From: Shouchella shacheensis
GTDB lineage: Bacteria > Bacillota > Bacilli > Bacillales > Bacillaceae_D
Assembly (NCBI RefSeq): GCF_001484965.1
Contig: NZ_LLYY01000003.1
Coordinates: forward strand, 310,001 to 374,000
Direction: 5' to 3'
DNA: 64,000 nucleotides
The number at the start of each line of letters is the position of its first letter. Position 1 is the first letter of the stretch. This document shows, piece after piece, positions 51,897 through 60,450 of this stretch. Made by a program: the position numbers and the translations under genes. Below the pieces are notes generated by a model. The model did no database searches and had not been told where the DNA came from. It was given only the letters and a program-made list of their open reading frames with translations.

Positions 51897-51974
51897 GTGA
51901 GCGAGAAGGAGCTGGATGTGAGCGAGCAGCAGGAGCTAAAAGAAATCGCCGAAACCCGCCTCAAAGCCCCTTGA
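51897..51974 (+). CDS. Possible very small protein, 25 aa
   Basis: GTG at 51897, preceded by AGAGGAGCG, opens a 25-codon frame (starts MSEKELDVSEQQ, acidic) that ends inside the bidirectional terminator. The sequence GGATGTGAGCGAG occurs twice in it. It may be chance. Confidence 0.25.
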   Translation: MSEKELDVSEQQELKEIAETRLKAP

Positions 51975-51992
51975 CACTCGTCAAGGGGCTTT
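51963..51992 (-). terminator. Bidirectional terminator between YjaV-like gene and prfC
   Basis: AAAGCCCCTTGAC (51963-51975) pairs perfectly with GTCAAGGGGCTTT (51980-51992) around a 4-nt loop. It serves the convergent genes on both sides. Confidence 0.88.
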
Positions 51993-51999
51993 CCTTCCA

Positions 52000-53601
52000 T
52001 CAAATTATGCTCTTCTTATAGAACGAGTTCTCGTAAAACGTCAGTTCCGGGTACTTGTCTTGAGCGGTGCGCATTTGAAATTCATTTTCAAACAAAGCGA
52101 CAAGCCGGCCTTCCCGATCAGTCACGAGGTTCCGCTGCTTCTCTTTCAAAGTGGCTAGTGCCTTTGAAGGCCCATCGATCCAACGCGCAAACGAAAAGGG
52201 CTGGCGCTCTAGCTGGATGTCTACGTTGTACTCTCCTTTTAAGCGGTGTTCAAGTACTTCGAATTGCAAAACACCGACAACGCCAACAATTTGCTGCTCG
52301 ACATACTTGTTGTAGGTGCGAAAAAGCTGGATCGCTCCCTCTTCCGTAAGCTGCTGGAGCCCCTTTTCGTAGGACTTATGTTTCAGCGCCTCTTTAACGG
52401 TGATGGCCGCGAAATGTTCAGGGGAGAAGTGAGGCATTTCATCAAACTCAAAAGCTTCTCCCTCCACAAGCGTGTCTCCAATCCGAAACGTGCCCGGGTC
52501 AAAAAGACCGATAATGTCCCCTGCACAAGCCTCTTCCACAATGCTACGATTTTGAGCGAGAAATTGCGTAGGCTGTGAAAGCTTTAGCGGCTTATTCGTC
52601 CGGACATGCTTCACGCTCATCCCCCGCTTAAAACGGCCGGATGTTATCCTAAGAAAGGCAACGCGGTCACGATGCTTGGCATTCATATTTGCTTGGACCT
52701 TAAAAATAAAGCCAGAGAAAGCTTCTCTTGTTTTCGGATCAATCGGGCCAATCGTGCTTTCGCGAACAGTCGGAGCAGGAGAGAGGGATAAGAAATGCTG
52801 AAGAAAAGTCTGGACACCGAAGCTTGAAATCGCACTTCCAAAAAAGATCGGCGTTAGTTCTCCCCTCGCGATAAGATCGACATCAAAGTCATCGCCGGCA
52901 ACGTCAAGGAGCTCAAGTTCTTCGCGAAACTGGGCGACCAACCCTTCATCATTTATGACTTCATCAAGTTTCGGGTCGTCTGGACCGCTAAGTGAAATAA
53001 TATCAATGTCCTTCGGATTATCAGGGTTGTATAGTTCAAGTTTTTTGTGGTGACGGTCATAGACGGCTTTAAAGGATTGGCCCATGCCAATCGGCCATCC
53101 CACTGGGTAAGAACGAATGCCAAGAAGGTTCTCAAGCTCTTCCATGAGCTCAAACGGGTCGCGTCCCTGACGATCGAGCTTGTTCATAAACGTAAAAATG
53201 GGAATGCCTCGCATCTTACAAACCTTAAAGAGCTTCTTGGTTTGTGCTTCGACTCCTTTAGCGGCATCGATCAGCATCGTTGCCGAATCGGCGGCGGTAA
53301 GTGTACGGTACGTATCCTCACTAAAATCCTCATGCCCCGGTGTATCTAAAATGTTAACGTGGTAGCCATCGTATTGAAATTCAAGCACGGAGCTTGTGAC
53401 GGAAATCCCCCGCTGCTTTTCGATTTCCATCCAGTCACTCATCGCATGCTTCGAATTTTTTCTTCCTTTAACGGTTCCGGCTTCACGAATGGCGCCACCG
53501 AACAGAAGAAGCTTCTCGGTTAATGTTGTTTTCCCAGCATCCGGGTGGGAAATAATCGCAAAGGTGCGTCGTGTTTCAATCTCATCTTTCATCAATTTCA
53601 T
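52000..53601 (-). CDS. prfC: Peptide chain release factor 3
   Basis: RF3 is the GTPase that removes RF1/RF2 from the ribosome after termination. The 533-residue protein has G1 SHPDAGKTTLTEKLL, G2/G3 RGISVTSSV and DTPGHEDFSEDTYR, G4 NKLDR, and the RF3-type C-terminus. The ATG has GAGGA 8 nt upstream on the minus strand. B. subtilis 168 lacks prfC as far as I recall, and its yja locus has med and comZ here, so this gene is an insertion relative to that map. Confidence 0.95.
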   Translation of the reverse strand: MKLMKDEIETRRTFAIISHPDAGKTTLTEKLLLFGGAIREAGTVKGRKNSKHAMSDWMEIEKQRGISVTSSVLEFQYDGYHVNILDTPGHEDFSEDTYRTLTAADSATMLIDAAKGVEAQTKKLFKVCKMRGIPIFTFMNKLDRQGRDPFELMEELENLLGIRSYPVGWPIGMGQSFKAVYDRHHKKLELYNPDNPKDIDIISLSGPDDPKLDEVINDEGLVAQFREELELLDVAGDDFDVDLIARGELTPIFFGSAISSFGVQTFLQHFLSLSPAPTVRESTIGPIDPKTREAFSGFIFKVQANMNAKHRDRVAFLRITSGRFKRGMSVKHVRTNKPLKLSQPTQFLAQNRSIVEEACAGDIIGLFDPGTFRIGDTLVEGEAFEFDEMPHFSPEHFAAITVKEALKHKSYEKGLQQLTEEGAIQLFRTYNKYVEQQIVGVVGVLQFEVLEHRLKGEYNVDIQLERQPFSFARWIDGPSKALATLKEKQRNLVTDREGRLVALFENEFQMRTAQDKYPELTFYENSFYKKSII

Positions 53602-53781
53602 TAGAGTGTCCTCATTTCTAGCATAGATCTATCCATTATAGCAGGCAATTGGTGCAGTTTCATCATCGCCTGAAAAAAGCCGTGCAGGTTGCGTTTGCTC
53701 ATGGATTGGGCTAAGGTGGAAGGACGAGCTTACGAGCGAGGTCTTAAAACGCAAAGTGAGATGTTAAGGGAAGTGACAGAA

Positions 53782-54123
53782 ATGACACAAAACGAAACTC
53801 AAATTCAGGCGCTTCGAACATTTGCTGAGGACATGAAGCAGGGATTTGCTTGTGTGAAAAAGAAGCAGGACCATGAAGCCATTTCAAAGCTAAAGCCCTT
53901 TGTGGAGCTTATGGAAAAAAGCGACACAAAGCATGTGCGCCTGTTTGTGTACTACGCAATGGCCCAGTTTCGTACAGGGGACGTGGACGGCTTCCTGCAA
54001 ACGTACGGCAAGATTCAGGATGTCCAAATGGAATCAGCGGAAGAAGAGTCGCTTAAAAAGCAGCTGGATCAATGGTTTGTTACGCTTATGAAAGAGATGG
54101 ACCAACAGGAAAAGAAGCAATAA
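53782..54123 (+). CDS. Hypothetical helical protein, 113 aa
   Basis: I do not recognise the family. The product is helical and soluble, with TPR-like pairs (IQALRTFAEDMKQGF, VRLFVYYAMAQFRTGDVDGF). I start at ATG 53782, which has AAGGGAAGTG upstream; the frame is open back to about 53689 without a clear ribosome site. It ends in a terminator shared with the convergent gene. Confidence 0.6.
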   Translation: MTQNETQIQALRTFAEDMKQGFACVKKKQDHEAISKLKPFVELMEKSDTKHVRLFVYYAMAQFRTGDVDGFLQTYGKIQDVQMESAEEESLKKQLDQWFVTLMKEMDQQEKKQ

Positions 54124-54156
54124 AAACAGGAGGAGTTAGCTTCCTCCTGTTTTTTT
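54122..54156 (+). terminator. Terminator overlapping the convergent gene's stop codon
   Basis: AAAAACAGGAGGA (54122-54134) pairs with TCCTCCTGTTTTT (54142-54154), followed by more T. The minus-strand gene's stop codon (54136-54138) lies in its loop. Confidence 0.85.
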
Positions 54157-54483
54157 GCTGTTTTTTTCGCTGCTTTTATCAGACAGCTTTTCTTTAAAGT
54201 AGCTGCCGGCTGCGGAGACGACGGGCTTAAATTGTTCGACAACCGGGACAAGAGACTGCATGAGTGCGAAAAGAGCAACAAGCTGATCATTCCCAGCCGC
54301 TTCCTCGGTTTCTGGCTCATTCTCTGTTTCCTTTGTTTCTCCTTCTTTTTTGTGTTCATCTGCGCCTGTTGCTTCCTCCACCTTGCTTTCTTCTTCCGGC
54401 AAAGGGGTTGGTTCTTGCGTGTTCGATCCAAACATAAGCGACGAGAAAAAGTCATGATTTTGCTCTCGTGGTGGCTCGGCCAT
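54136..54483 (-). CDS. Hypothetical acidic protein, 115 aa
   Basis: The product starts MAEPPREQNHDFFSSLMFG, continues with a long Glu-rich disordered stretch and ends with a helix (LVALFALMQSLVPVVEQF) and a Lys/Ser tail. AAGGAGG lies 11 nt before the ATG. The open frame runs upstream across the fabF start, but that part is antisense and not coding. Similar disordered-acidic plus helix proteins exist in bacilli, but I cannot name a family. Confidence 0.6.
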   Translation of the reverse strand: MAEPPREQNHDFFSSLMFGSNTQEPTPLPEEESKVEEATGADEHKKEGETKETENEPETEEAAGNDQLVALFALMQSLVPVVEQFKPVVSAAGSYFKEKLSDKSSEKNSKKTGGS

Positions 54484-54628
54484 AGGGGTGTCTGCCTCCT
54501 TGTCTTCTTTACTATTAAGATATGTGTGCAAAAATGAATGGTGAGATGGCAGGCGCCTGTTTTCGTAAGGCAGTTCGTGTCGAATGGCTAGAGGTTTTGC
54601 CCAATTGCTAGACAAGTTTAAAGAGGGT

Positions 54629-54657
54629 TTGCTAATATTAAGATCAGGTACTAAAAT
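54629..54657 (+). promoter_or_regulatory. fabF promoter with FapR-like operator
   Basis: TTGCTA (54629-54634) and TAAAAT (54652-54657) are 17 bp apart. The sequence ATTAAGATCAGGTACTAAA (54637-54655) read in reverse, TTTAGTACCTGATCTTAAT, matches the FapR consensus ATTAGTACCTGATACTAAT at 16 of 19 positions. It covers the spacer and the -10 box, so FapR would block transcription until malonyl-CoA accumulates. Confidence 0.8.
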
Positions 54658-54844
54658 AGAAGTAGGAAAATCGCGATACGCGTTATTTATTACATCACCG
54701 GTGGGAGCGTTTAGCTTTTTGTAAGATTGCGTTTGACGATATTGATTGTGAAAAGATAGAAATTCCCTCATCCTCTTAGGCTCTATCCTGCGGTCAAGGG
54801 GAGGTAATTGCTGATAGAACTTATTTGTAGAAGGAGCGAGTACT

Positions 54845-56089
54845 TTGGAAAAAAGACGTGTAGTTGTAACAGGAGTTGGAGCTGTTACGCCGCTTGGGAA
54901 CGACGCCGAGACGTCCTGGAAGCACGCAGTAGACGGAGTGTCTGGAGTTGGACCAATGACACGCCTCGATGCAGATGCGTTTCCGATGAAAGTTGCAGCG
55001 GAAATCAATGATTTTGATGCCTCTTTGTTTATGGATAAAAAGGAAGCGCGTCGGATGGATCGCTTTACCCAGTTTGCCGTCGCGTCTGCCAAAATGGCTT
55101 TAGCTGATGCGGAGCTAGAGATCACTTCAGAGCTTGCCCCACGAGTAGGGGTCTGGATTGGATCCGGAATCGGCGGAATGGAAACGTATGAAAGCCAGTT
55201 TCGCACATTCCTGGAGAAAGGGCAGCGTCGTGTAAGTCCATTCTTTGTGCCGATGATGATTCCCGATATGGCGGCCGGGCAAGTGTCGATCTACACAGGG
55301 GCGAAAGGACCGAACTCTTGCTCAGTGACCGCCTGTGCGTCGGGCACGAACTCGATCGGCGACGCCTTTAAAGTGATTCAGCGCGGAGATGCGGACGCGA
55401 TGATTACTGGAGGAAGTGAGGCGCCAATTACGAACATGGCTGTTGCTGGGTTTTGTTCAGCGAAAGCTGTCACGACAACCGACGACCCGAAAACCGCCTC
55501 TCGTCCCTTTGATGCCAACCGCAGTGGGTTTGTCATGGGTGAGGGTGCGGGCCTATTGATTCTCGAAAGCCTTGAGTCGGCACAAGCACGTGGAGCGACA
55601 ATCTATGCAGAAATCGTTGGCTACGGCTCTACCGGGGACGCCCATCATATTACCGCTCCTGCACCAGAAGGAGAGGGCGGGGCTCGCTGTATGGCAGAGG
55701 CGCTGCGTGATGCAGGGCTTGCTCCGGAAGACGTAAGTTATATCAACGCTCATGGCACAAGCACGGAATACAATGATGCGTTCGAAACTACGGCGGTTAA
55801 GACCGTGTTTGGCGAACACGCCTATAAGTTGGCCGTTAGCTCGACAAAGTCTATGACGGGGCACTTGCTTGGTGCAGCAGGTGCAATCGAAGCGGTCTTT
55901 TCTGTGAAGGCGTTGGAGGCGGGCATCCTACCGCCGACGATCAACTATGAAACACCAGATCCACAGTGTGATCTTGATTATGTTCCAAACGAGGCGCGAG
56001 AGGCGGACCTCCAAGTAGTGATGAGCAACTCCCTTGGCTTTGGCGGGCATAATGCCACGCTTGTCTTTAAAAAGTGGCAAAGCGCCTAA
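54845..56089 (+). CDS. fabF: 3-oxoacyl-[acyl-carrier-protein] synthase II
   Basis: FabF elongates fatty acids. The 414-residue thiolase-fold enzyme has the nucleophile Cys in [12 protein letters not shown], His in [11 protein letters not shown] and His in [12 protein letters not shown], completing the Cys-His-His triad. TTG start after GAAGGAG. In B. subtilis fabHA precedes fabF; here the 187-bp leader after the promoter holds no fabH, so FabH must be encoded elsewhere. The FapR-like box upstream fits the fatty acid regulon. Confidence 0.96.
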   Translation: MEKRRVVVTGVGAVTPLGNDAETSWKHAVDGVSGVGPMTRLDADAFPMKVAAEINDFDASLFMDKKEARRMDRFTQFAVASAKMALADAELEITSELAPRVGVWIGSGIGGMETYESQFRTFLEKGQRRVSPFFVPMMIPDMAAGQVSIYTGAKGPNSCSVTACASGTNSIGDAFKVIQRGDADAMITGGSEAPITNMAVAGFCSAKAVTTTDDPKTASRPFDANRSGFVMGEGAGLLILESLESAQARGATIYAEIVGYGSTGDAHHITAPAPEGEGGARCMAEALRDAGLAPEDVSYINAHGTSTEYNDAFETTAVKTVFGEHAYKLAVSSTKSMTGHLLGAAGAIEAVFSVKALEAGILPPTINYETPDPQCDLDYVPNEAREADLQVVMSNSLGFGGHNATLVFKKWQSA

Positions 56090-56091
56090 AC

Positions 56092-56130
56092 AAAAACGAG
56101 CGACCTCCATATGGGGATCGCTCGTTTTTT
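56092..56130 (+). terminator. Terminator of fabF
   Basis: AAAAACGAGCGA (56092-56103) pairs with TCGCTCGTTTTT (56118-56129), with further T. Confidence 0.88.
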
Positions 56131-56155
56131 TCAGAATGCCGCTGCTTTTGCCTCG

Positions 56156-58663
56156 TCACGACAGCTGCTCGTCCAGCCAGCGGGAAACGTCCTCTTCGCT
56201 TTTTAGGACCCCTTCCAACTGTGCACATTCGGCAGCGAACAATACCTCAGCGAACGTGGGTCCTGGCTTTAGACCTCTTACCTTTAACGAAGCTCCTGTG
56301 ATCAGTCGCCGTGATAAGCGGGCCGTTCGTTGTTCGAGATAGCTCAGGAGGCGGTCGCTTCGTCCTGCCTCTAATTTTAAGGCGACAAAGCGGATGCTTG
56401 TAGCAGAAACGTTTGATAGCAACTGGTGGCATTCAGTTGCGCTCGTGTCCGGTGTGACGTTGTGCCACCCTGTATCCGTGTACTCGCTTAGTAGCTGTCT
56501 CGATTCCTTTGTCTCTGCATAGCGCTCCAGTGTTTCAAGGTTTTGCTCCTTCTCGGCCAAGGCAAGCAAAAAGAGAAACGGATCGATAAGCTGGTGTTGA
56601 TGAAGGTGTTCCATATGGCAAAAGGCTTGAGGGGAGGGAGGAGAAGGAAAGAAGCTCTTCCATATGTCGAGCCGTTCTAGCTCAATGAACCCCTCGTAGA
56701 GCATGTCTTCCTTTGCCAGAAGATCAAGTTCTCGCATTAGGCGTTTGGGACTGATTCTTTTGAGTGGAGCCCCAATAGACTTGGCAAGTTCAGCGGTTTG
56801 CTCCTCAAGTGTGTAGTCCAAGCGAAGCGCAAAGCGCACCGCCCGAAAAATACGTGTCGGGTCTTCAATAAAGCTGAGCGGGTGAAGGACGCGAATCTGC
56901 TGGTTCTTGAGATCTTGCTGCCCACAAAAAATGTCTATCATCTCCCCGAGTCGTGAAGCGTTGATATACATTGCCATGGCATTGATCGTGAAGTCTCTGC
57001 GCTCCAAGTCCTTCTGAATCGAACTAGGCACAACGGATGGCAGTGCCCCTGGATGCTCGTAGTGTTCACTGCGGGCGGTGACAAAATCGATCGTGCCGTG
57101 CGGACTTCTCCACGTAGCGGTGCCAAAGTGTTCGTAAACGGAGACGGCCCCACCCTTGCTCCTGGCGAGCTGCTTGGCGAAGTGAATTGCATCTCCCTCA
57201 ACAACTATATCGATATCGTCATTCTCTCGCTGCAAAAAGAGATCCCGCACGACCCCACCTACGAGAAAAGCAGAAGCATTCTGGCGATCAGCTTCTTCGC
57301 CTATCTCTTTGAGCAAGCGAATTGTTTGATCCGAGTAATCTTCTTTTAAACGCTCCGTCAAATTTTTCGCGGGCTTGTCGCTACGTTGTGACCGTTCAAT
57401 TACATTGGTGCGTGTTACAATCCCGAGAAGCTCTCCCTGTTTATTGAGCACGGGCAGCCGACCGATGGAGCGATCAATCATCGTCTGGGTCGCTTCCTCA
57501 AGGGAAGCATCGGGGGCAATCGTAATCACGTCATGCGTCATATAGCCTTTGATGGGCGCGTGGCCATAGCCTAAGTGAAGGGCTTTGTCCATATCCCGTC
57601 TTGAGACGACACCTGAAAGCGCCCCTTCTTCATTCATGACGGGGAACCCGCTGTGTCCATGCTTCACGCTTTCTTTGTAAGCCTCTTCAATGGAGGTGGT
57701 CTCTATCAGGCTCATCACAGGCCAGTTCATAAAGTACTGAACTTCTAAAGGGGGGAGAACGATCTGCGAAAGGTTGTTTTTTACGTTGTGCACGACTTCT
57801 GCAAGTGCAGTATTTTTTGCCGTTGCTGCACCGGCACCCGCATGCCCGCCACCGCCAAGTGGTTTCATAAGCAAGCGCAAATCGATACGCTCAGAGCTGG
57901 CGCGTCCAATAATGTAGACATCCTTGGCCATTTGTACGCATACAACGCAGGCATCGGCACGATGGGTGTCCAGAAAGGTCTCCACCATTGTCGAAACCCC
58001 GTCCTCAAAATCGTCCTGCTTCCCGGAAGCAAAGGCAATGCGCAGATCACCTATTTGGCTCATCTCCAAGTCGGCTAGCAGCGAATGAAAGAGGGGCCGT
58101 TCAGCAACTGGGTCTGAGGCCGTCGCAAAGGAACGTAGAGTGGATGAATCAAGACTCAGGCTATGTAAATAAGCAGCGGCCTCGAGGTCCCGTGACGTGG
58201 TTTGTTCAAAGGTAAACAGGGCGGTGTCCGTGTAGAGGCCAATCGCAAACAGAGTGGCCTCCACTTCGCTAATCGCTAGCTCAGCAGTGCGCATTCGTTC
58301 TATTAGGAGAGTCGTGCAAGCGCCTACCGCTTCAATTTGAGAGGAAGCGGTGATAGGCGAATCCCCGTTGAGATGGTGATCAATAATCGTCCGCTGAACA
58401 TCGGCTGGAAGCTCGGTAGTCGAGAGCCCGCACCTTTCATCGCTGGATGCGTCCACGAGCACAACGTCAGACACCTTTTGCCACGGCACTTCGTTGAAAG
58501 GAGTGAATGGAAAGCTGTCTTTGTACAAAGCAAGGTACGCCCTGACTTGACGTTTGATGGCGTGAGGGAGGACGCAAAGAGCGTCGGGAAATAGCCGTTT
58601 CGCTGCTACGAGCGAAGCAAGCGCATCAAAATCCAGGTTGGTGTGGCTAACAATGACGTTCAT
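56156..58663 (-). CDS. DHH-CBS-tRNA nucleotidyltransferase fusion (CCA- or A-adding enzyme)
   Basis: Domain order in the 835-residue protein: DHH phosphoesterase (SHTNLDFDALAS, LVDAS, IIDHH, then DHHA1 GGGGHAGAGAA) to about 310; two CBS domains, about 315-435; a class-II nucleotidyltransferase head with FLVGGVVRDLF and the catalytic DDIDI, RRDFTINAMAM and EDPTRIFRAVRF; then the RNA-binding neck/body. This layout is known for A-adding enzymes in bacteria that split CCA addition between two proteins, reported for Aquifex and some alkaliphilic bacilli. A full CCA-adding activity cannot be excluded. Start at ATG 58663 after AAGGGGG. No neighbour shares its function. Confidence 0.88.
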   Translation of the reverse strand: MNVIVSHTNLDFDALASLVAAKRLFPDALCVLPHAIKRQVRAYLALYKDSFPFTPFNEVPWQKVSDVVLVDASSDERCGLSTTELPADVQRTIIDHHLNGDSPITASSQIEAVGACTTLLIERMRTAELAISEVEATLFAIGLYTDTALFTFEQTTSRDLEAAAYLHSLSLDSSTLRSFATASDPVAERPLFHSLLADLEMSQIGDLRIAFASGKQDDFEDGVSTMVETFLDTHRADACVVCVQMAKDVYIIGRASSERIDLRLLMKPLGGGGHAGAGAATAKNTALAEVVHNVKNNLSQIVLPPLEVQYFMNWPVMSLIETTSIEEAYKESVKHGHSGFPVMNEEGALSGVVSRRDMDKALHLGYGHAPIKGYMTHDVITIAPDASLEEATQTMIDRSIGRLPVLNKQGELLGIVTRTNVIERSQRSDKPAKNLTERLKEDYSDQTIRLLKEIGEEADRQNASAFLVGGVVRDLFLQRENDDIDIVVEGDAIHFAKQLARSKGGAVSVYEHFGTATWRSPHGTIDFVTARSEHYEHPGALPSVVPSSIQKDLERRDFTINAMAMYINASRLGEMIDIFCGQQDLKNQQIRVLHPLSFIEDPTRIFRAVRFALRLDYTLEEQTAELAKSIGAPLKRISPKRLMRELDLLAKEDMLYEGFIELERLDIWKSFFPSPPSPQAFCHMEHLHQHQLIDPFLFLLALAEKEQNLETLERYAETKESRQLLSEYTDTGWHNVTPDTSATECHQLLSNVSATSIRFVALKLEAGRSDRLLSYLEQRTARLSRRLITGASLKVRGLKPGPTFAEVLFAAECAQLEGVLKSEEDVSRWLDEQLS

Positions 58664-58751
58664 TTTTTCTACCCCCTTCATCAGCTTCTATTGTAACAAA
58701 AGTGGCCTCCATTGCCCTATCATTCTGGGCATAAGGAGGCCAAATCATTCC

Positions 58752-59276
58752 TTACGCATAGACATCCAACAACATTCCCTTAACGGTGCAGGATTGATTC
58801 GTAGCATTCAACTGTCCCAGTGCTTCTTTGCAAGCTTCGACGAGTTGCTTGAGCTCACCGCTACCCCTCGCCTTCGTTTCATTGAATTGAAAAAGACCGT
58901 CTTTAGTTTGTTCGATGCCGACCTTCTTTAGAGCGGGGAGAAACGGTTGGAACAGCTCACGCCATTCAGCTAGCTGTCTGGATGAAAAATAGTGAGAGGA
59001 GAGCGAATAAATCTCTTCGTTAAGACGCCTGAAAAAGCGAAACGACTCATCCGTTTCTTGCTGATGGACCAAATTCTCGGACTGGGGGGATGCGCTAGGC
59101 TTCTTTTTTAGGAATGCATATCCGTAGCTATAGACATCATTGTCTGATTGCTGATCGTGAGCAGACAACGTTGGCACGCTTCTTCTCGTTCGTTCTACGG
59201 GATCCACACGTTCAGGGTGGACCCCTTGATGAACGCTAGCCTCCACCACACGCTCCCATCGTAACGATCTTCCCAT
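58752..59276 (-). CDS. Hypothetical protein, 174 aa
   Basis: I do not recognise the family. The N-terminal 70 residues look disordered (HPERVDPVERTRRSVP, SDNDVYSYGYAFLKKK); the rest is helical (FRFFRRLNEEIYSLSSHYF, LKQLVEACKEALGQL). ATG at 59276 follows AAAGGAGGGAAAACC, a strong ribosome site; the frame extends slightly upstream of it without one. It lies 90 bp upstream of the nucleotidyltransferase fusion, in the same direction. Confidence 0.65.
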   Translation of the reverse strand: MGRSLRWERVVEASVHQGVHPERVDPVERTRRSVPTLSAHDQQSDNDVYSYGYAFLKKKPSASPQSENLVHQQETDESFRFFRRLNEEIYSLSSHYFSSRQLAEWRELFQPFLPALKKVGIEQTKDGLFQFNETKARGSGELKQLVEACKEALGQLNATNQSCTVKGMLLDVYA

Positions 59277-59408
59277 CGGTTTTCCCTCCTTTAGATGAAC
59301 CAACTCTTCTATTCATTCTATTCCCGAAATTCAAGTTCTGAATCAAAAAAAGCGGAGGGTGTTGATTGGATAAGAACGATCCTACAAGCGTCTAAGCCGA
59401 CCTTTAAC

Positions 59409-59438
59409 AAAAAAAGCTAGCCACAAATTGTAGCTAGC
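59409..59438 (-). terminator. Terminator of the LysM-SleB gene
   Basis: GCTAGCCACA (59416-59425) pairs with TGTAGCTAGC (59429-59438) with one wobble; on the minus strand seven T residues follow. Confidence 0.85.
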
Positions 59439-59451
59439 ATAAAAAGCATTC

Positions 59452-60042
59452 TCATTTCGCGAAGATGTGGTTGTCGATCACAATCGTTTGTTCTCTTGTT
59501 GCGACCCAATCGCTTGTAGCTGTCGCAGCATTATAGAAGAAAAGAGAATGATTGCCTTGTCCACGAAAAGCAAGGGCTTCAGTGACGGCTTTTCTTGATT
59601 CGGTACCTGCTTCTTGATTAATCGCTCCATCAAGTACTGGTGAGAACGCATAGTGTCCAGAAGGGGTGACCTCATAGATGACGTCACTGACGGTGTTCGG
59701 GAACTCGTCGCTGTCCACGCGATTAAGGACAACGGTGGCTGCCGCGACTTTGCCAGCATAACTCTCTCCTTTGGCTTCCGCATGTACGAGTTTGGCAAGA
59801 AGTTCGCGTTCTTCCGCTGAAACCGCAGCTGGGATGGCAAGAGATGTCCCTGCGTGAATCTCGTTTGAAGATAGCCCGTTCATGCGTTTAATGGCTGCAA
59901 TGGGGATGCCGTAGCGATCGCTAATGGTTGTAAGAGACTCACCGTTCTGAACAGGGTGTGTGAGCGCCCCGGCTTCTACTGTTGCACTTGCTAAAAAAGT
60001 CAGCCCAAGAAATGCAGCAAAGGAAATGAGAAATTTTTTCAA
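59452..60042 (-). CDS. LysM and SleB-type cell-wall hydrolase (YkvT-like)
   Basis: The 196-residue secreted protein has a signal peptide (FLISFAAFLGLTFLASATVEA), one LysM peptidoglycan-binding domain (HPVQNGESLTTISDRYGI, NGLSSNEIHAG) and a SleB-type lytic transglycosylase domain with the catalytic Glu in LVHAEAKGESYAGK, AATVVLNRVDSDEFP and HYAFSPVLDG. It resembles B. subtilis YkvT, which I recall as part of the WalR regulon. Two WalR-type boxes lie 160-210 bp upstream of its start. It probably acts during vegetative wall turnover, but a germination role cannot be excluded. Confidence 0.88.
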   Translation of the reverse strand: MKKFLISFAAFLGLTFLASATVEAGALTHPVQNGESLTTISDRYGIPIAAIKRMNGLSSNEIHAGTSLAIPAAVSAEERELLAKLVHAEAKGESYAGKVAAATVVLNRVDSDEFPNTVSDVIYEVTPSGHYAFSPVLDGAINQEAGTESRKAVTEALAFRGQGNHSLFFYNAATATSDWVATREQTIVIDNHIFAK

Positions 60043-60133
60043 TGGTAACCACTCCTATTTTCATTCAGTTTTCGTGCCCGCCTACGTGGATGACACGTAC
60101 GCTACGACTCTATCAGAAGAGGGCGGGGTTTGG

Positions 60134-60154
60134 GGCTGGTAAACCTCACCAGCC
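60134..60154 (-). repeat. Hairpin in the 5' leader of the LysM-SleB gene
   Basis: GGCTGGT (60134-60140) and ACCAGCC (60148-60154) form a perfect 7-bp stem with a 7-nt loop, located between the predicted minus-strand promoter and the start codon. Confidence 0.5.
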
Positions 60155-60178
60155 TTAAGGATAAAACATTTCATGCTG

Positions 60179-60250
60179 ATCATATCAAGGACAAGATCTA
60201 TTTTTTACAGTTTAGTAACAAAAAAGAAGGTACTTTACAGTTGTGTAACA
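60179..60250 (-). promoter_or_regulatory. Two WalR (YycF) boxes and promoter for the cell-wall hydrolase
   Basis: On the minus strand TGTTAC-ACAAC-TGTAAA (60250-60234) and TGTTAC-TAAAC-TGTAAA (60220-60204) both match the WalR consensus TGTWAH-N5-TGTWAH exactly, 30 bp apart. A -10 like TATGAT (60184-60179) lies 17 bp beyond a -35 region that overlaps the nearer box, the usual layout of WalR-activated promoters. It faces the LysM-SleB gene. Confidence 0.75.
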
Positions 60251-60450
60251 ATCATTTTTAAATTTCCTTTTTTAGGTGGAGGGGGAGCTAAGATAAAAAA
60301 GGTCATGGCCGCACTCATTTATATTACAGACATTTTCTCTACTCCCTTTTCATGAAGTTTTTACCATAGATAAGAGGATTTTTGCTGTGCTACGATGCAT
60401 TTGTGCCTGAAATACAGGCCAAAAAATACATACATCAGGAGGATTTTACG

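Noticed and set aside
54484-55206. N-terminal extension of the minus-strand acidic protein gene over the fabF start
   Set aside because: It is antisense to well-supported fabF and its promoter; a strong ribosome site sits just before the internal ATG at 54483.
60204-60250. PhoP boxes (TTAACA-like direct repeats) upstream of the CAP gene
   Set aside because: The hexamers TTTACA and GTAACA also have the 5-bp spacing of PhoP boxes, but on the other strand they match the WalR consensus exactly and face a cell-wall hydrolase, so WalR is the better reading.
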